DNA of 64,000 nucleotides from UBA2821 sp902763335 (GCA_052066835.1 JBQHRJ010000010.1); one strand, 5' to 3'. Positions 26,619 through 35,990 are shown, counted from the stretch's first letter. The notes: a model not told the origin generated them from the sequence alone. Numbers and translations: made by a program.

Positions 26619-28556
26619 TTGCAAAGTGTAATATATTTTGATATCTGTGCGATTGCCATATTGTCAGTGGGGATTTTGATGTTTTATATGAAGAAAAACA
26701 TTCCTAATCTTCACAACAAAATATTTATATTGATGATGTGGCTTATTCTTGGAGCATCAGTGTGTAATCTTGTCAGGGGAATGGGGCTAAACGGAATATT
26801 AGAACTTGATGAGTGGATGCTTCAGATGGTTGTGTATGCATATCTGATATTCTATTGTGCAATACCGGTATTATTTTTATTTTATAATCTTGTCATAACA
26901 GAGAGAATATATAAAATAAAAAGACAGGTTTTTGGATATGTACTTCTTGTGCCGGCAGTAATCATGTATATTATCATTGCAATTAATCCATATTCCGATA
27001 TATTGTTCAGTGTTGCGGAAGACGGGCAGTTTACCATCGGACCGGGGATGGTGTATGTTTATATACAGTCGGTATTTTATTATATTGTGGCAGTTATTTA
27101 TATCCAGTTATATAACGGACTGTTTAATTTATATAAAAGAATATCGCTGTATGCATTTGCGATAATTATCATGTTATCATCAGCCATACAGATATTTGAA
27201 CCGGGACTTCTGGTGGAATCATTCGGACGGGCATTAAGTATGGTGGTCTTATATCATGGAATACAGAGTCCGGAAGAAATGATGGATAAAGAATTTGGAA
27301 TATATAATAAAAATTCATTTATTGAAAAGGCAAAGATAAATTTTAAATCTAAAAATAACTTCAATATAATAGTTGTCTCTATAGATGACTGGGAATTTCT
27401 TCAGAAAACATTTGGTGTGGATGCACTGGATAAACTTATGTCTCAGTTTGTAGGAGAAGTTAAGAGAATCGGTGCGGAAAATGGCATGACCATGTACAGA
27501 ATCTCAGAAAATGAGTTCTATCTTCTTTCATTCAGCATGAGGCGTGAAATGAGACGTGTGGCTGAAATGATTGTAAAAAAATGTGATAAAGTCTGGGTGT
27601 GTGGAGAAGTTGAGATTCCTGTGGACGTAGATGTGTGTCTGATAAAATGTCCGGAAGATTTTGATAATGTGGATGACATTTTGCAGTGCTCTGATTATAT
27701 AGCAAAAGAGATACATGAGGGTGGCAGCAGGGTATTGTATGCCAAAGATATAAACGGAAGTTATGTAAGGCGGAGAAATGCCATAAGACATGCAGTACAT
27801 AAGGCAATACGAAATAACACGCTTCAAGTGTATTATCAGCCTATCTATTCAACAAAGAAAAAGGCTATATTGTCGGCTGAGGCACTGGTAAGGCTTAAAG
27901 ATGATGAACTTGGATATATTCCGCCGGATGAATTTATACCTATAGCAGAGTCGGACGGTTCGATAGTGAGAATCGGAAATTTTGTTCTTGAATCGGTCTG
28001 TAATTTTATGATGGAGAATAATCTGCGGGAGAGAGGTATAGAGTTCATAGAGATAAATGTGTCTGTGGTAGAATGTATGAAACAGGATATGGTGGAAAGA
28101 ATTGAAAATATAGTAAAGAAATACAATCTTGAGCCGGGACAGATCAATCTTGAAGTGACGGAGACGGCCGCATCTAATTCGGCAGATGTCATGAATGAAA
28201 ATATGCAGAACCTTGTGGAACGCGGCATAGCATTTTCACTTGATGATTATGGTTCAGGATATTCTAATATAAATTATATAATTAATCTTCCGTTCCACCT
28301 CATTAAGATGGATAAAGGAATAGTATGGTCAGCTTTTGATAATGAAAAAGCGGGAACCGTATTGGAGAGCAGCGTGTCAATGATTCAGAAACTTAATCTG
28401 AAAATAGTGGCTGAAGGAGTTGAGACGAAGGAACAGATGGAGGCACTTACAGCCATGGGATGTGAATACCTTCAGGGATATTATTTTTCAAAGCCGTTGC
28501 CTGAAAAAGAATTTCTTGAATATCTCGACGGCGCGCATAAGAGAAATATACCTTAG
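26619..28556 (+). CDS. membrane-bound EAL-domain c-di-GMP phosphodiesterase
   Basis: 645 residues. Seven hydrophobic segments fill residues 1-215, resembling a 7TM sensor. A degenerate GGDEF-like domain (about 235-385) lacks the GGDEF motif (SENEFYLLS occupies its place). The EAL domain is about 400-640. Its catalytic set looks complete: EAL at 421-423, the Asn in IEINVS, the Glu in LEVTET, LDDYGSG, the Lys in IKMDK, and the Glu in VAEGVET. The predicted role is hydrolysis of c-di-GMP under control of a membrane signal. The start is TTG 26619, eight bases after GGAGG; an upstream TTG (26604) overlaps that site. It opposes the GGDEF protein encoded at 5425. Confidence 0.88.
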   Translation: MQSVIYFDICAIAILSVGILMFYMKKNIPNLHNKIFILMMWLILGASVCNLVRGMGLNGILELDEWMLQMVVYAYLIFYCAIPVLFLFYNLVITERIYKIKRQVFGYVLLVPAVIMYIIIAINPYSDILFSVAEDGQFTIGPGMVYVYIQSVFYYIVAVIYIQLYNGLFNLYKRISLYAFAIIIMLSSAIQIFEPGLLVESFGRALSMVVLYHGIQSPEEMMDKEFGIYNKNSFIEKAKINFKSKNNFNIIVVSIDDWEFLQKTFGVDALDKLMSQFVGEVKRIGAENGMTMYRISENEFYLLSFSMRREMRRVAEMIVKKCDKVWVCGEVEIPVDVDVCLIKCPEDFDNVDDILQCSDYIAKEIHEGGSRVLYAKDINGSYVRRRNAIRHAVHKAIRNNTLQVYYQPIYSTKKKAILSAEALVRLKDDELGYIPPDEFIPIAESDGSIVRIGNFVLESVCNFMMENNLRERGIEFIEINVSVVECMKQDMVERIENIVKKYNLEPGQINLEVTETAASNSADVMNENMQNLVERGIAFSLDDYGSGYSNINYIINLPFHLIKMDKGIVWSAFDNEKAGTVLESSVSMIQKLNLKIVAEGVETKEQMEALTAMGCEYLQGYYFSKPLPEKEFLEYLDGAHKRNIP

Positions 28557-28562
28557 ATATTG

Positions 28563-28591
28563 TTGCAAAATTCACAAAAAAAATGTATTAT
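28563..28591 (+). promoter_or_regulatory. metG promoter
   Basis: TTGCAA (28563-28568), a 17-base spacer and TATTAT (28586-28591). No T-box or SAM riboswitch is visible in the 57-base leader. Confidence 0.65.
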
Positions 28592-28648
28592 TAAATGAAC
28601 AATTTTTATTTTACAGATATTAAGTGACAGAAAGGCGGTTAATAATAA

Positions 28649-30586
28649 ATGGAAAAGAAAAAGTATTATCTTACAACAGCGATAGCTTACACATCAGGAA
28701 AACCACATATCGGTAACACATATGAAGTGGTTTTGGCAGACAGTATTGTAAGATTTAAGAGACAGCAGGGATATGATGTAAGATTCCAGACAGGAACAGA
28801 TGAGCATGGTCAGAAGATAGAGCTTAAGGCCGAAGAGGCAGGAATTTCACCTAAGGAATTTGTAGATGATATTTCTTCACAGATAAAGAGCATATGGGAC
28901 CTTATGAATACTTCATATGATAAGTTTATCAGAACAACAGATGATTATCATGAGAAACAGGTTCAGAAAATATTTAAGAAGCTTTATGACCAGGGTGATA
29001 TATATAAGGGATTTTATGAAGGAATGTATTGTACACCTTGTGAATCATTCTTCACGGCATCACAGCTTGTTGACGGCAAGTGTCCTGATTGCGGAAGAGA
29101 ATGTCAGCCGGCAAAGGAAGAGGCTTACTTCTTAAAACTTGGAAAATATGCAGACAGACTTATAGAACATATAAATACACATCCTGAATTTATACAGCCT
29201 GAGTCGAGAAAAAATGAGATGATGAATAACTTCCTTCTTGCAGGACTTCAGGATCTCTGTGTATCAAGAACATCATTTAAATGGGGAATACCTGTAGATT
29301 TCGATGACAAGCATGTAGTGTATGTATGGCTTGATGCGTTATCAAACTATATCACCGGACTTGGTTATGACCTTGACGGAAACAGTGACGAATTATATGA
29401 GAAGTACTGGCCGGCAGATTTACACCTTATCGGCAAGGATATTTTAAGATTCCATACTATATACTGGCCTATCATGCTCATGGCGCTGGATATTCCGCTT
29501 CCTAAGCAGATATTCGGACATCCTTGGTTATTGCAGGGCGACGGCAAGATGAGTAAATCAAAGGGAAATGTAATATATGCGGATGATCTGGTAGAAGTAT
29601 TTGGCGTTGATGCCATAAGATATTTCGTTCTTCATGAGATGCCGTTTGAAAATGATGGAGTCATAACATGGGAACTCGTAACAGAGAGAGTAAATTCTGA
29701 TCTTGCAAATACACTTGGAAATCTTGTAAACAGAACAATCTCAATGTCAAATAAATATTTTGGCGGAGTTGTGAATAATACAGGTGTGGAAGAAGATGTG
29801 GATGCAGACCTTAAGTCAGTAGTCCTTGCTACACCGGGAAAAGTGGCAGAGAAGATGGATAAGCTAAGGGTTGCAGATGCCATCACAGAGATTTTCACAA
29901 TGTTCAAGAGATGCAATAAATATATTGATGAGACTACACCGTGGATTCTTGCAAAGGATGATGCTACAAAGCCTCGTCTTGAGACAGTGCTTTATAATCT
30001 TATAGAAGGAATTACTATCGGTGCATCTTTATTAAAACCATTTATGCCTGAGACATCAGAAAAGATACTTGCACAGTTAAATACAACTGAGAGAGTATTG
30101 GAAGATATGGATACATTTGGAAAATATCCTTCAGGAAATAAGGTAACTGAGACACCTGAAATCCTTTTTGCAAGACTTGACGTGAATGAAGTTCTTGAAA
30201 AGGCAGAGGAATTTAAGAAAAAGAATTCACCTGTAAAATATCCGGAGGTAGAGCCGAAGGAAGAGATAACTATAGAAGATTTTGATAAGATACAGATACG
30301 TGTGGGTGAAGTGTTAAAATGTGAGCCTGTGAAGAAGTCAAAGAAACTTCTCGTATCGCAGATAAGAGTAGGTGATGAGGTAAGACAGATTGTGTCAGGT
30401 ATATCACAGTACTACAAGCCGGAAGAAATGGTTGGCAAGAAAGTGGCTGTCATAACTAACCTCAAGCCGACAAAATTGTGTGGTGTAGAGTCACAGGGTA
30501 TGATACTGGCAGCAGGTGATGATGCAGGAAATCTGTCTGTACTTACAGTAGACAAAGATATAATTGCAGGTTCAGAGATTTGCTAG
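28649..30586 (+). CDS. metG: methionyl-tRNA synthetase
   Basis: 645 residues, charging tRNA-Met and tRNA-fMet. The class I signatures are HIGN (20-23) and KMSKS (300-304). A zinc knuckle is formed by CTPCESFF and CPDCGREC (about 127-150). A linker precedes a C-terminal EMAP/Trbp111 tRNA-binding domain (about 545-645, IRVGEVLKCEPVKKSKKLLVSQI), which supports dimerisation and tRNA binding. The length is typical of the Bacillus/Clostridium two-domain form. It heads a metG-tatD-rsmA run conserved in Firmicutes. Confidence 0.96.
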   Translation: MEKKKYYLTTAIAYTSGKPHIGNTYEVVLADSIVRFKRQQGYDVRFQTGTDEHGQKIELKAEEAGISPKEFVDDISSQIKSIWDLMNTSYDKFIRTTDDYHEKQVQKIFKKLYDQGDIYKGFYEGMYCTPCESFFTASQLVDGKCPDCGRECQPAKEEAYFLKLGKYADRLIEHINTHPEFIQPESRKNEMMNNFLLAGLQDLCVSRTSFKWGIPVDFDDKHVVYVWLDALSNYITGLGYDLDGNSDELYEKYWPADLHLIGKDILRFHTIYWPIMLMALDIPLPKQIFGHPWLLQGDGKMSKSKGNVIYADDLVEVFGVDAIRYFVLHEMPFENDGVITWELVTERVNSDLANTLGNLVNRTISMSNKYFGGVVNNTGVEEDVDADLKSVVLATPGKVAEKMDKLRVADAITEIFTMFKRCNKYIDETTPWILAKDDATKPRLETVLYNLIEGITIGASLLKPFMPETSEKILAQLNTTERVLEDMDTFGKYPSGNKVTETPEILFARLDVNEVLEKAEEFKKKNSPVKYPEVEPKEEITIEDFDKIQIRVGEVLKCEPVKKSKKLLVSQIRVGDEVRQIVSGISQYYKPEEMVGKKVAVITNLKPTKLCGVESQGMILAAGDDAGNLSVLTVDKDIIAGSEIC

Positions 30587-30596
30587 TATTTACAGA

Positions 30597-30620
30597 GCGA
30601 TAAATCGCTCAGAAATGAGG
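30597..30620 (+). repeat. short copy of a dispersed repeat carrying a ribosome site
   Basis: These 24 bases (GCGATAAATCGCTCAGAAAT followed by GAGG) are identical to the complement of 53798-53821. Here GAGCGA/TCGCTC (from 30595) forms a small hairpin just after the metG stop. The 3' part AATGAGG serves as the Shine-Dalgarno site of tatD. Confidence 0.75.
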
Positions 30621-30626
30621 AATGGT

Positions 30627-31400
30627 ATGATATTTGACAGTCATGCACATTATGATGATAAAGCTTTTGATGAAGACAGGGATGAACTCCTGTCTTCATT
30701 TGAAAATAATGGTATAGGATATGTAACTGATATAGGTGCGGATATGAAAAGTTCTGAGGAAGCAGTCAGGCTGTCTGAAAAGTATCCGTTTATATATGCG
30801 GCAGTAGGTCTTCATCCGGATGCGGTAAATGAAAATACAGATGGCAATATGAAGAGGCTTAGGGGACTTGCCATGTCAGATAAAGTGGTGGCAATAGGAG
30901 AGATAGGACTTGATTACCACTATGAGCCGGAGAAAAAGGCAGAGCAGAAAGTTTGTTTTGAAACACAGCTTTCACTCGCCCATGATGTAAGTCTTCCTGT
31001 GGTAATACACAGCAGAGAAGCTGCAAAGGATACGCTGGATATAATGAAATATCATAATGCGGGGGACCTTGGCGGCGTGATACATTGCTTTTCATATGGA
31101 AAAGAGATGGCGAGAGAGTACTTAAATATGGGATTTTATATAGGTGTAGGCGGTGTGCTTACATTTAATAATGCGAAGAAGTTAAAAGAAGTGGTGGAAT
31201 ATGTACCACTTGAGAGTATAGTGATAGAAACCGACTGTCCTTATCTTGCACCGGTGCCAAACAGGGGAAAGAGAAATTCATCCCTGAATCTTCCGTATGT
31301 GGTAAAAGCCATCTCGGAGATAAAAGGAGTGCCTGAGCAGGAGATTATAGATATAACGTGTGAGAATGCACTGAGGATGTACAGAATAAAGAAATCGTGA
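30627..31400 (+). CDS. tatD: TatD family DNase
   Basis: 257 residues, a TIM-barrel metal-dependent hydrolase. The metal ligands and catalytic residues are present: DSHAHYDD (H-x-H), GEIGLDYHY (Glu), VIHSREA (His), IHCFSYG (His) and ETDCPYLAP (Asp). TatD enzymes are 3'-5' exonucleases or deoxyribonucleases. The frame is open upstream into metG. ATG 30627 follows AATGAGG (30614-30620, contributed by the repeat) by six bases and gives the canonical MIFDSHAH start. It lies nine bases before rsmA. Confidence 0.92.
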   Translation: MIFDSHAHYDDKAFDEDRDELLSSFENNGIGYVTDIGADMKSSEEAVRLSEKYPFIYAAVGLHPDAVNENTDGNMKRLRGLAMSDKVVAIGEIGLDYHYEPEKKAEQKVCFETQLSLAHDVSLPVVIHSREAAKDTLDIMKYHNAGDLGGVIHCFSYGKEMAREYLNMGFYIGVGGVLTFNNAKKLKEVVEYVPLESIVIETDCPYLAPVPNRGKRNSSLNLPYVVKAISEIKGVPEQEIIDITCENALRMYRIKKS

Positions 31401-31409
31401 GGAATGTAG

Positions 31410-32267
31410 ATGGCGACATTAGGAATACCACAAAACACCATAGAAATATTAAAAAAATATAATTTTGTTTTTCAGAAGAAGTATGGTCAGAATTTTCTGA
31501 TAGATACTCATGTGCTGGAGAAAATCATCAGGGCTGCATCCATAGGAAGTGATGATGTGGTGTTGGAAATCGGACCGGGAATAGGAACGCTTACACAGTA
31601 TTTGTGTGAAAATGCAAGACAGGTTATAGCAGTTGAGATAGATGACATGCTTATTCCGATACTCGGAGAAACGCTTAAAGATTATGATAACGTAAAGATA
31701 GTGCATAATGACATACTAAAGGTAGATGTAAATGAGATAGTATCAGAGTATCCGGGAAGCAGTATAAAGGTTGTTGCAAATCTTCCGTATTATATAACGA
31801 CACCTATTATCATGGGACTGTTTGAGAGTGGAGTTCCGATTGACAGTATAACTATAATGGTTCAGAAAGAGGTGGCTGAGCGTATGCAGGCGAAGCCGGG
31901 AACAAGGGATTATGGTGCACTTACATTGGCTGTTCAGTATTATGCGGATGCGAAGATAATGGCAAATGTTCCTCCGAACTGTTTTATGCCACGTCCGGCA
32001 GTCGGCTCGGCAGTTATAAATCTTGTAAAGCATAAAGAAAAAAGATATGACGTAAAGAATGAGGACATGCTGTTCCGTATTATAAGGGCGTCATTTAACC
32101 AGAGAAGAAAGACATTACAAAATGGTCTTAATAATGCAGCAAATCTTCCTTACACAAAGCAGCAGATAGCCGAAGCTATAGAGAAAATGGGACTTCCGGC
32201 TGCAGTGAGAGGAGAGAAACTTTCACTTGAACAGTTTGTGGAGTTGTCAAACATTTTAGAAGAATGA
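31410..32267 (+). CDS. rsmA: 16S rRNA (adenine1518-N6/adenine1519-N6)-dimethyltransferase
   Basis: 285 residues (KsgA/RsmA). It dimethylates two adenosines at the 3' end of 16S rRNA during small-subunit maturation. Motifs: QNFLID near residue 26, the SAM-binding loop EIGPGIGTLTQYL (about 53-65), VEIDD, HNDILK and the catalytic NLPYYITTPI (about 121-130). The C-terminal helical domain includes RASFNQRRKTLQNGL. GTGAGGAATG precedes the ATG. The order metG-tatD-rsmA is common in Firmicutes. Confidence 0.95.
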   Translation: MATLGIPQNTIEILKKYNFVFQKKYGQNFLIDTHVLEKIIRAASIGSDDVVLEIGPGIGTLTQYLCENARQVIAVEIDDMLIPILGETLKDYDNVKIVHNDILKVDVNEIVSEYPGSSIKVVANLPYYITTPIIMGLFESGVPIDSITIMVQKEVAERMQAKPGTRDYGALTLAVQYYADAKIMANVPPNCFMPRPAVGSAVINLVKHKEKRYDVKNEDMLFRIIRASFNQRRKTLQNGLNNAANLPYTKQQIAEAIEKMGLPAAVRGEKLSLEQFVELSNILEE

Positions 32268-32334
32268 TTTGATGTACTACATTCTTCTTTACATGAATAT
32301 AATATATAAATATTTGTGTAAAGGGGAGAAAATA

Positions 32335-33186
32335 TTGGCTGAATATATAAGAATGGTATCATACCTGAATGTGTACAAAGATGGTGAAAAAGACAGAAAC
32401 TGTGGATTTGCTAAAATTGACTCAAGAAATGGAATATGCAGGGTGCAGATAAGTATCCAGATGCCGTTTATAAGAGAGAGAAGCAGATGTGATGTGAATT
32501 TTTTTGTCAGGGAAAATGGGAAAATGTACGGAGTGTCTGTGGGAGAGCTTGTAATAGAAAACGGCAAGGCATTTTTTGGCATTAATACAGTATCTACTGA
32601 TATGGCACATAAAGGTGTGGGAATAACCGAAATGTCAGGAATATATATTACAACAGAGTATGAAGGAATAGTGATAGCATCTGAATGGGACGATGAGGCA
32701 GTAGTACCGGACAGATTTTATGACATATCAGAGAGAGAAGAGTACATAGCAGCAGAGGTGGAGGAAGAAGTTCCAAAAGAACAGGGTGAGGATGTATGTG
32801 AGGAGACTGAAGGAAATACAGATATTCCGGAGGTCGCACCAAAACCGGTGAGAGGATTCTGGGACAGACTTGGAGGCAGATGTGTCAAGTTAGGTAAGAT
32901 AGGCGGATTTGATGAATGTGTCAGAATGAAACCTAATGATATCGTATGTCTGCCAAAGAGATACTGGGTTCTTGGCCAGAACAGTTTTCTGCTTCACGGA
33001 TATTATACCCACAGATATCTCATAGCGGCAAAACTGACAGAGGACGGTCAGGACAGATATATACTCGGAGTGCCGGGAGAATATCATAACAATGAAAAAA
33101 TGATGGCGTCAATGTTTGGATTCGGTAAATTTACGGGAGAGGAAGAAGAAGGAAAAAAGGGGTATTGGTGTATGGAATTGGAATAG
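32335..33186 (+). CDS. DUF6128-like protein of unknown function
   Basis: 283 residues, predicted soluble. An N-terminal beta-rich domain (about 1-125) begins with YIRMVSYLNVYKDGEKDRNCGFAKID. An acidic linker follows (about 140-180, EVEEEVPKEQGEDVCEETEGN). A C-terminal domain (about 190-283) contains FDECVRMKPNDIVCLPKRYWVLGQNSFLLHGYYTHRYLI. The two-domain layout is what I remember for Lachnospiraceae DUF6128 proteins; that name is from memory and unverified. TTG 32335 is taken as the start because AGGGGAG lies seven bases upstream, whereas upstream ATGs have no ribosome site. It is 34 bases before the HD-GYP-like gene. Confidence 0.6.
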   Translation: MAEYIRMVSYLNVYKDGEKDRNCGFAKIDSRNGICRVQISIQMPFIRERSRCDVNFFVRENGKMYGVSVGELVIENGKAFFGINTVSTDMAHKGVGITEMSGIYITTEYEGIVIASEWDDEAVVPDRFYDISEREEYIAAEVEEEVPKEQGEDVCEETEGNTDIPEVAPKPVRGFWDRLGGRCVKLGKIGGFDECVRMKPNDIVCLPKRYWVLGQNSFLLHGYYTHRYLIAAKLTEDGQDRYILGVPGEYHNNEKMMASMFGFGKFTGEEEEGKKGYWCMELE

Positions 33187-33220
33187 AGAGAATGAATTTA
33201 TACCAGAGAGGAGAATGAGT

Positions 33221-34288
33221 ATGTTATTCATCAGACCGGAAGAATTGAAGAATGGAATGAGGCTTGCAAGGCCTGTGTATAATGACAAGGGTGTACTGCT
33301 GTATGATATAAATACGAAGCTGACCAGACAGAGACTTGACGGTATCAGAAACTTCGGACTGCTGGGTGTGTATGTACTTGAGCCGGCAGAACCGGCACCG
33401 ATGCTTACTGCGGAGGATATGGAATTTGAGAGATTTCAGGCGGTGGCAGTGGCTGAACTGCGAAAAGAAATGGCGGATATGATAGCGGGAAACGGCGTGA
33501 AAAGCATACAGAAATTATCAGAAGAGATAATAAAAAGATACGGTAAAGAACACGGCAAAATAAATTTTTTAAAGAGTCTCAGAAGCTCTGAGGATCAGGT
33601 GTATAAACATTCGCTGAGTGTGGGTATTCTCTGTGCCATTATATCCGTGAATATGGGTTTGTCTTATATGGAACAGGTAAACATAGTTACGGCTGCGTTG
33701 ATACATGAGATAGGCAGGGCTATGATACCGGCAAAAATATTAAAAAAAGGTGCTGACCTGTCAGAAGAGGATGCGTATACAATCAACAGGTGTGAAATAG
33801 AGGGAAATGAACTTATACAGAATGATTACAACATTCCGTCTATTACGAGAATAATAGTTTCGCAGAATTTCAAGGAAATATCCGGCAAAAGCCCAAGTGA
33901 TGCAAAATTACTTGAGGGAACAAAGGTGCTTATGGTAGCGGATGTATTCGATACATTGACGGCAATGAGCGTAGACGGAGAACCATATTCTGACGTTGTT
34001 GCCGTAAAGTATATGTTGTCAAAGGAAGACAGATATGATAAAAAGGCAGTCGGAGCATTGCTAAAAGGAATAAACATTCTCAATCCGGGCGTATGCGTGG
34101 AGCTTAATAATGGCGAGAAAGGGCTTGTCATAAGCGAAAATAAGGATAACATACTTAAACCGGTGGTGCTGAGTTTCAAGGGAAATAAGGTGTATGACCT
34201 TGACAGCAAAGATGATGCCGGCATAAATATTCAGGATGTGATGAAGAGTATGGATGAGAGAGTGCCATTTACTCCGGAGCAACAATAG
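33221..34288 (+). CDS. degenerate HD-GYP/HD domain protein
   Basis: 355 residues. The N-terminus (LFIRPEELKNGMRLARPVYNDKGVLL) is the usual start of Clostridia HD-GYP proteins. The HD core (about 145-300) retains the fold but not the chemistry. The key His-Asp pair is replaced by LIHEIGRAMIPAKI (His-Glu), and the downstream HH and GYP regions read IVSQNFKEISGKSP. Metal binding and c-di-GMP hydrolysis are therefore doubtful, and it may act as a binding protein. AGGAG at 33209-33213 favours ATG 33221 over the in-frame ATG at 33215. The 3' end overlaps the convergent acetyltransferase gene by 20 bases. Confidence 0.75.
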   Translation: MLFIRPEELKNGMRLARPVYNDKGVLLYDINTKLTRQRLDGIRNFGLLGVYVLEPAEPAPMLTAEDMEFERFQAVAVAELRKEMADMIAGNGVKSIQKLSEEIIKRYGKEHGKINFLKSLRSSEDQVYKHSLSVGILCAIISVNMGLSYMEQVNIVTAALIHEIGRAMIPAKILKKGADLSEEDAYTINRCEIEGNELIQNDYNIPSITRIIVSQNFKEISGKSPSDAKLLEGTKVLMVADVFDTLTAMSVDGEPYSDVVAVKYMLSKEDRYDKKAVGALLKGINILNPGVCVELNNGEKGLVISENKDNILKPVVLSFKGNKVYDLDSKDDAGINIQDVMKSMDERVPFTPEQQ

Positions 34289-34817
34289 CATATCTTAAAT
34301 GGTCTTTGTATGTACCGTTTACTTTTATGGACTTGAGGGCAATTCCTTCGTTTTCAAATCCGATGGATTCGAGAAGCTTTGCGGAGTATATATTACCATT
34401 CATTACATAAGCTTCGATTCGGTGAATGCCGAAATCTGAAAGCATGGCATCTACGGCAGCATGGACCATTTCACTGCCGTATCCCATATGCCAGTGTTCG
34501 CGGTCAATCTTGTAACCGGTAGTACAACTGCAATATGGCTGTGGGAGAATATTGTAAAATGATACCGTGCCTATAATAATGTCAGGATTTTCCTTTAGAA
34601 AAGCATAGTAGCGTATATATTTTAGTGATAAAAAAGCATTATATTCCGCCTGAACAAGGTCGGTCTGATAATCTATAGTATAAAACGAAGAGGACTTGAG
34701 TGATTCATATGGCTCAAATACCTCTTTATTTTTTTGTACAAATTTTAAAATGGCAGGAGCGTAGCTGCTGTCTAAAACTTTTAGAATAAGTCGTGGAGTC
34801 TCATATTCAAAATTCAT
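34269..34817 (-). CDS. GNAT family N-acetyltransferase (RimJ/RimL-like)
   Basis: 182 residues. The N-terminal ETPRLILKVLDSSYAPAIL is typical of the Acetyltransf_3/RimJ-RimL group. The acetyl-CoA region is YKIDREHWHMGYGSEMVHAAVDAML (about 98-122), and ESIGFENEGIALKSIKVNGTYKDHLRYAI gives the C-terminal strand. It probably acetylates a protein N-terminus or a small amine; the substrate is not apparent. AAAGGACTTAAC precedes the ATG on the minus strand. It overlaps tail-to-tail with the HD-GYP-like gene and is otherwise alone. Confidence 0.82.
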   Translation of the reverse strand: MNFEYETPRLILKVLDSSYAPAILKFVQKNKEVFEPYESLKSSSFYTIDYQTDLVQAEYNAFLSLKYIRYYAFLKENPDIIIGTVSFYNILPQPYCSCTTGYKIDREHWHMGYGSEMVHAAVDAMLSDFGIHRIEAYVMNGNIYSAKLLESIGFENEGIALKSIKVNGTYKDHLRYAIVAPE

Positions 34818-34929
34818 GAAATGTTAAGTCCTTTCCGGTTGATTGATAGAATACATTTGTAAATTATACATGCTTTGAAAAAAATGTACAAGAATAATTA
34901 AGGAAGAAGAAAAATCACTTAATAAAATG

Positions 34930-34958
34930 TTGCAATGACAAAAATGATATGGTATATT
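34930..34958 (+). promoter_or_regulatory. promoter for the Rpn/PDDEXK gene
   Basis: TTGCAA (34930-34935), a 17-base spacer and TATATT (34953-34958). It implies a transcript start near 34966, so upstream in-frame ATG codons at 34935 and 34944 cannot be used. Confidence 0.6.
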
Positions 34959-35030
34959 AAATGCATAGCTATATATTTTATGTTGCAACGATTAAATAGT
35001 GGAAGGAGAAAAAAGATAGATACAAAACAT

Positions 35031-35990
35031 ATGATAGCAACTCCGTATGATGACGTATTCAGAACCTTGCTTGCAGATTGCAGTGAATTAATTATTCCTG
35101 TGGTAAATGAGGTGTTTAATGAGAAAAATGGGGAAAATGAAAGAGTTATATTTGATTTAAATGAACATTTTGTAGGTGGAAAAAACGGAGAACAGCATAA
35201 AAGAATTACAGACAGTGCATTTGTAATAACATCTGATGAGAATGAATGGAAAACAGAAAATATAGATGAATGGATATCAGACATACAAAAAAGAAGATAT
35301 CACATAGAATGTGAGATAAATGCCGGAATAAAAATATTAAAGAGAGAATTTGAATATGATTCGCAGATAGCGTTGGATAATGGAACAGTATCAGAAAATA
35401 AGCTAAAGGTAAAGTATCCGAAATCCGCAGTAATATTCTTAAGAAGCAAAAGAAACACACCGGAAAAGATGAGTGTGGAGATGAATACAGTGAATGGTGA
35501 AATAAATTATGATGTGCATATTATGAAGGTACAAAGTTATAGTTTTGATGAGATAAGGGAGAAGAAATTAATATTTTTATTGCCATTCCATATATTTCAA
35601 TTTGAAAGTAAATTTGAAATATATGATAATGATAAACAGGAATTGCAGAGATTAAAAGAAGAATATCATAAAATAAGAGAATATCTGGAATATGAGACTA
35701 AAGCAGAAAAAATAGATGAATATACAAAATGTACGATAATAGACATGACAATTAAAGTAGTGAAAAACATAGCAGTAAAATATCCGAAAATAGTGGAAGG
35801 AGTGCAGGAGATAATGGGTGGACAGGTATTAGACTATGAAGCTAAGAGAATACTAAATGAAGGAAAAAAGATAGGAGAGGAAGCAATAGTAAAGAGAATG
35901 ATTCTAAGCGGAATGGAAACAAAGGTTATTATGGATTTAAGTATGATGACAGAAGAACAGATAGAAGAGATAAGGAAAAGCATGGAATAA
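35031..35990 (+). CDS. Rpn family recombination-promoting nuclease / PD-(D/E)XK nuclease-type transposase
   Basis: 319 residues. The opening MIATPYDDVFRTLLADCSELIIPVVNEVF is the signature of the PDDEXK_2/Rpn families. DSAFVITSDENEWKTENIDEWIS... RRYHIECEINAG provides the acidic core and E-x-N/K strand, followed by QIALDNGTVSENKLKVKYPKSAVIFLRS. The C-terminus has the EAIVKRMILSGMETKVIMDLSMMTEEQIEEIRKS helix typical of these proteins. The strong ribosome site GGAAGGAG at 35001-35008 is 22 bases before ATG 35031. An in-frame ATA at 35016 is at ideal distance, so the true start may be a rare ATA. Such genes are abundant, mobile and AT-rich in gut Clostridia. Confidence 0.82.
   Translation: MIATPYDDVFRTLLADCSELIIPVVNEVFNEKNGENERVIFDLNEHFVGGKNGEQHKRITDSAFVITSDENEWKTENIDEWISDIQKRRYHIECEINAGIKILKREFEYDSQIALDNGTVSENKLKVKYPKSAVIFLRSKRNTPEKMSVEMNTVNGEINYDVHIMKVQSYSFDEIREKKLIFLLPFHIFQFESKFEIYDNDKQELQRLKEEYHKIREYLEYETKAEKIDEYTKCTIIDMTIKVVKNIAVKYPKIVEGVQEIMGGQVLDYEAKRILNEGKKIGEEAIVKRMILSGMETKVIMDLSMMTEEQIEEIRKSME

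Noticed and set aside
34935..35990. Longer Rpn/PDDEXK protein starting at ATG 34935
   Set aside because: That ATG lies inside the predicted promoter, upstream of the transcript start, and has no ribosome site.
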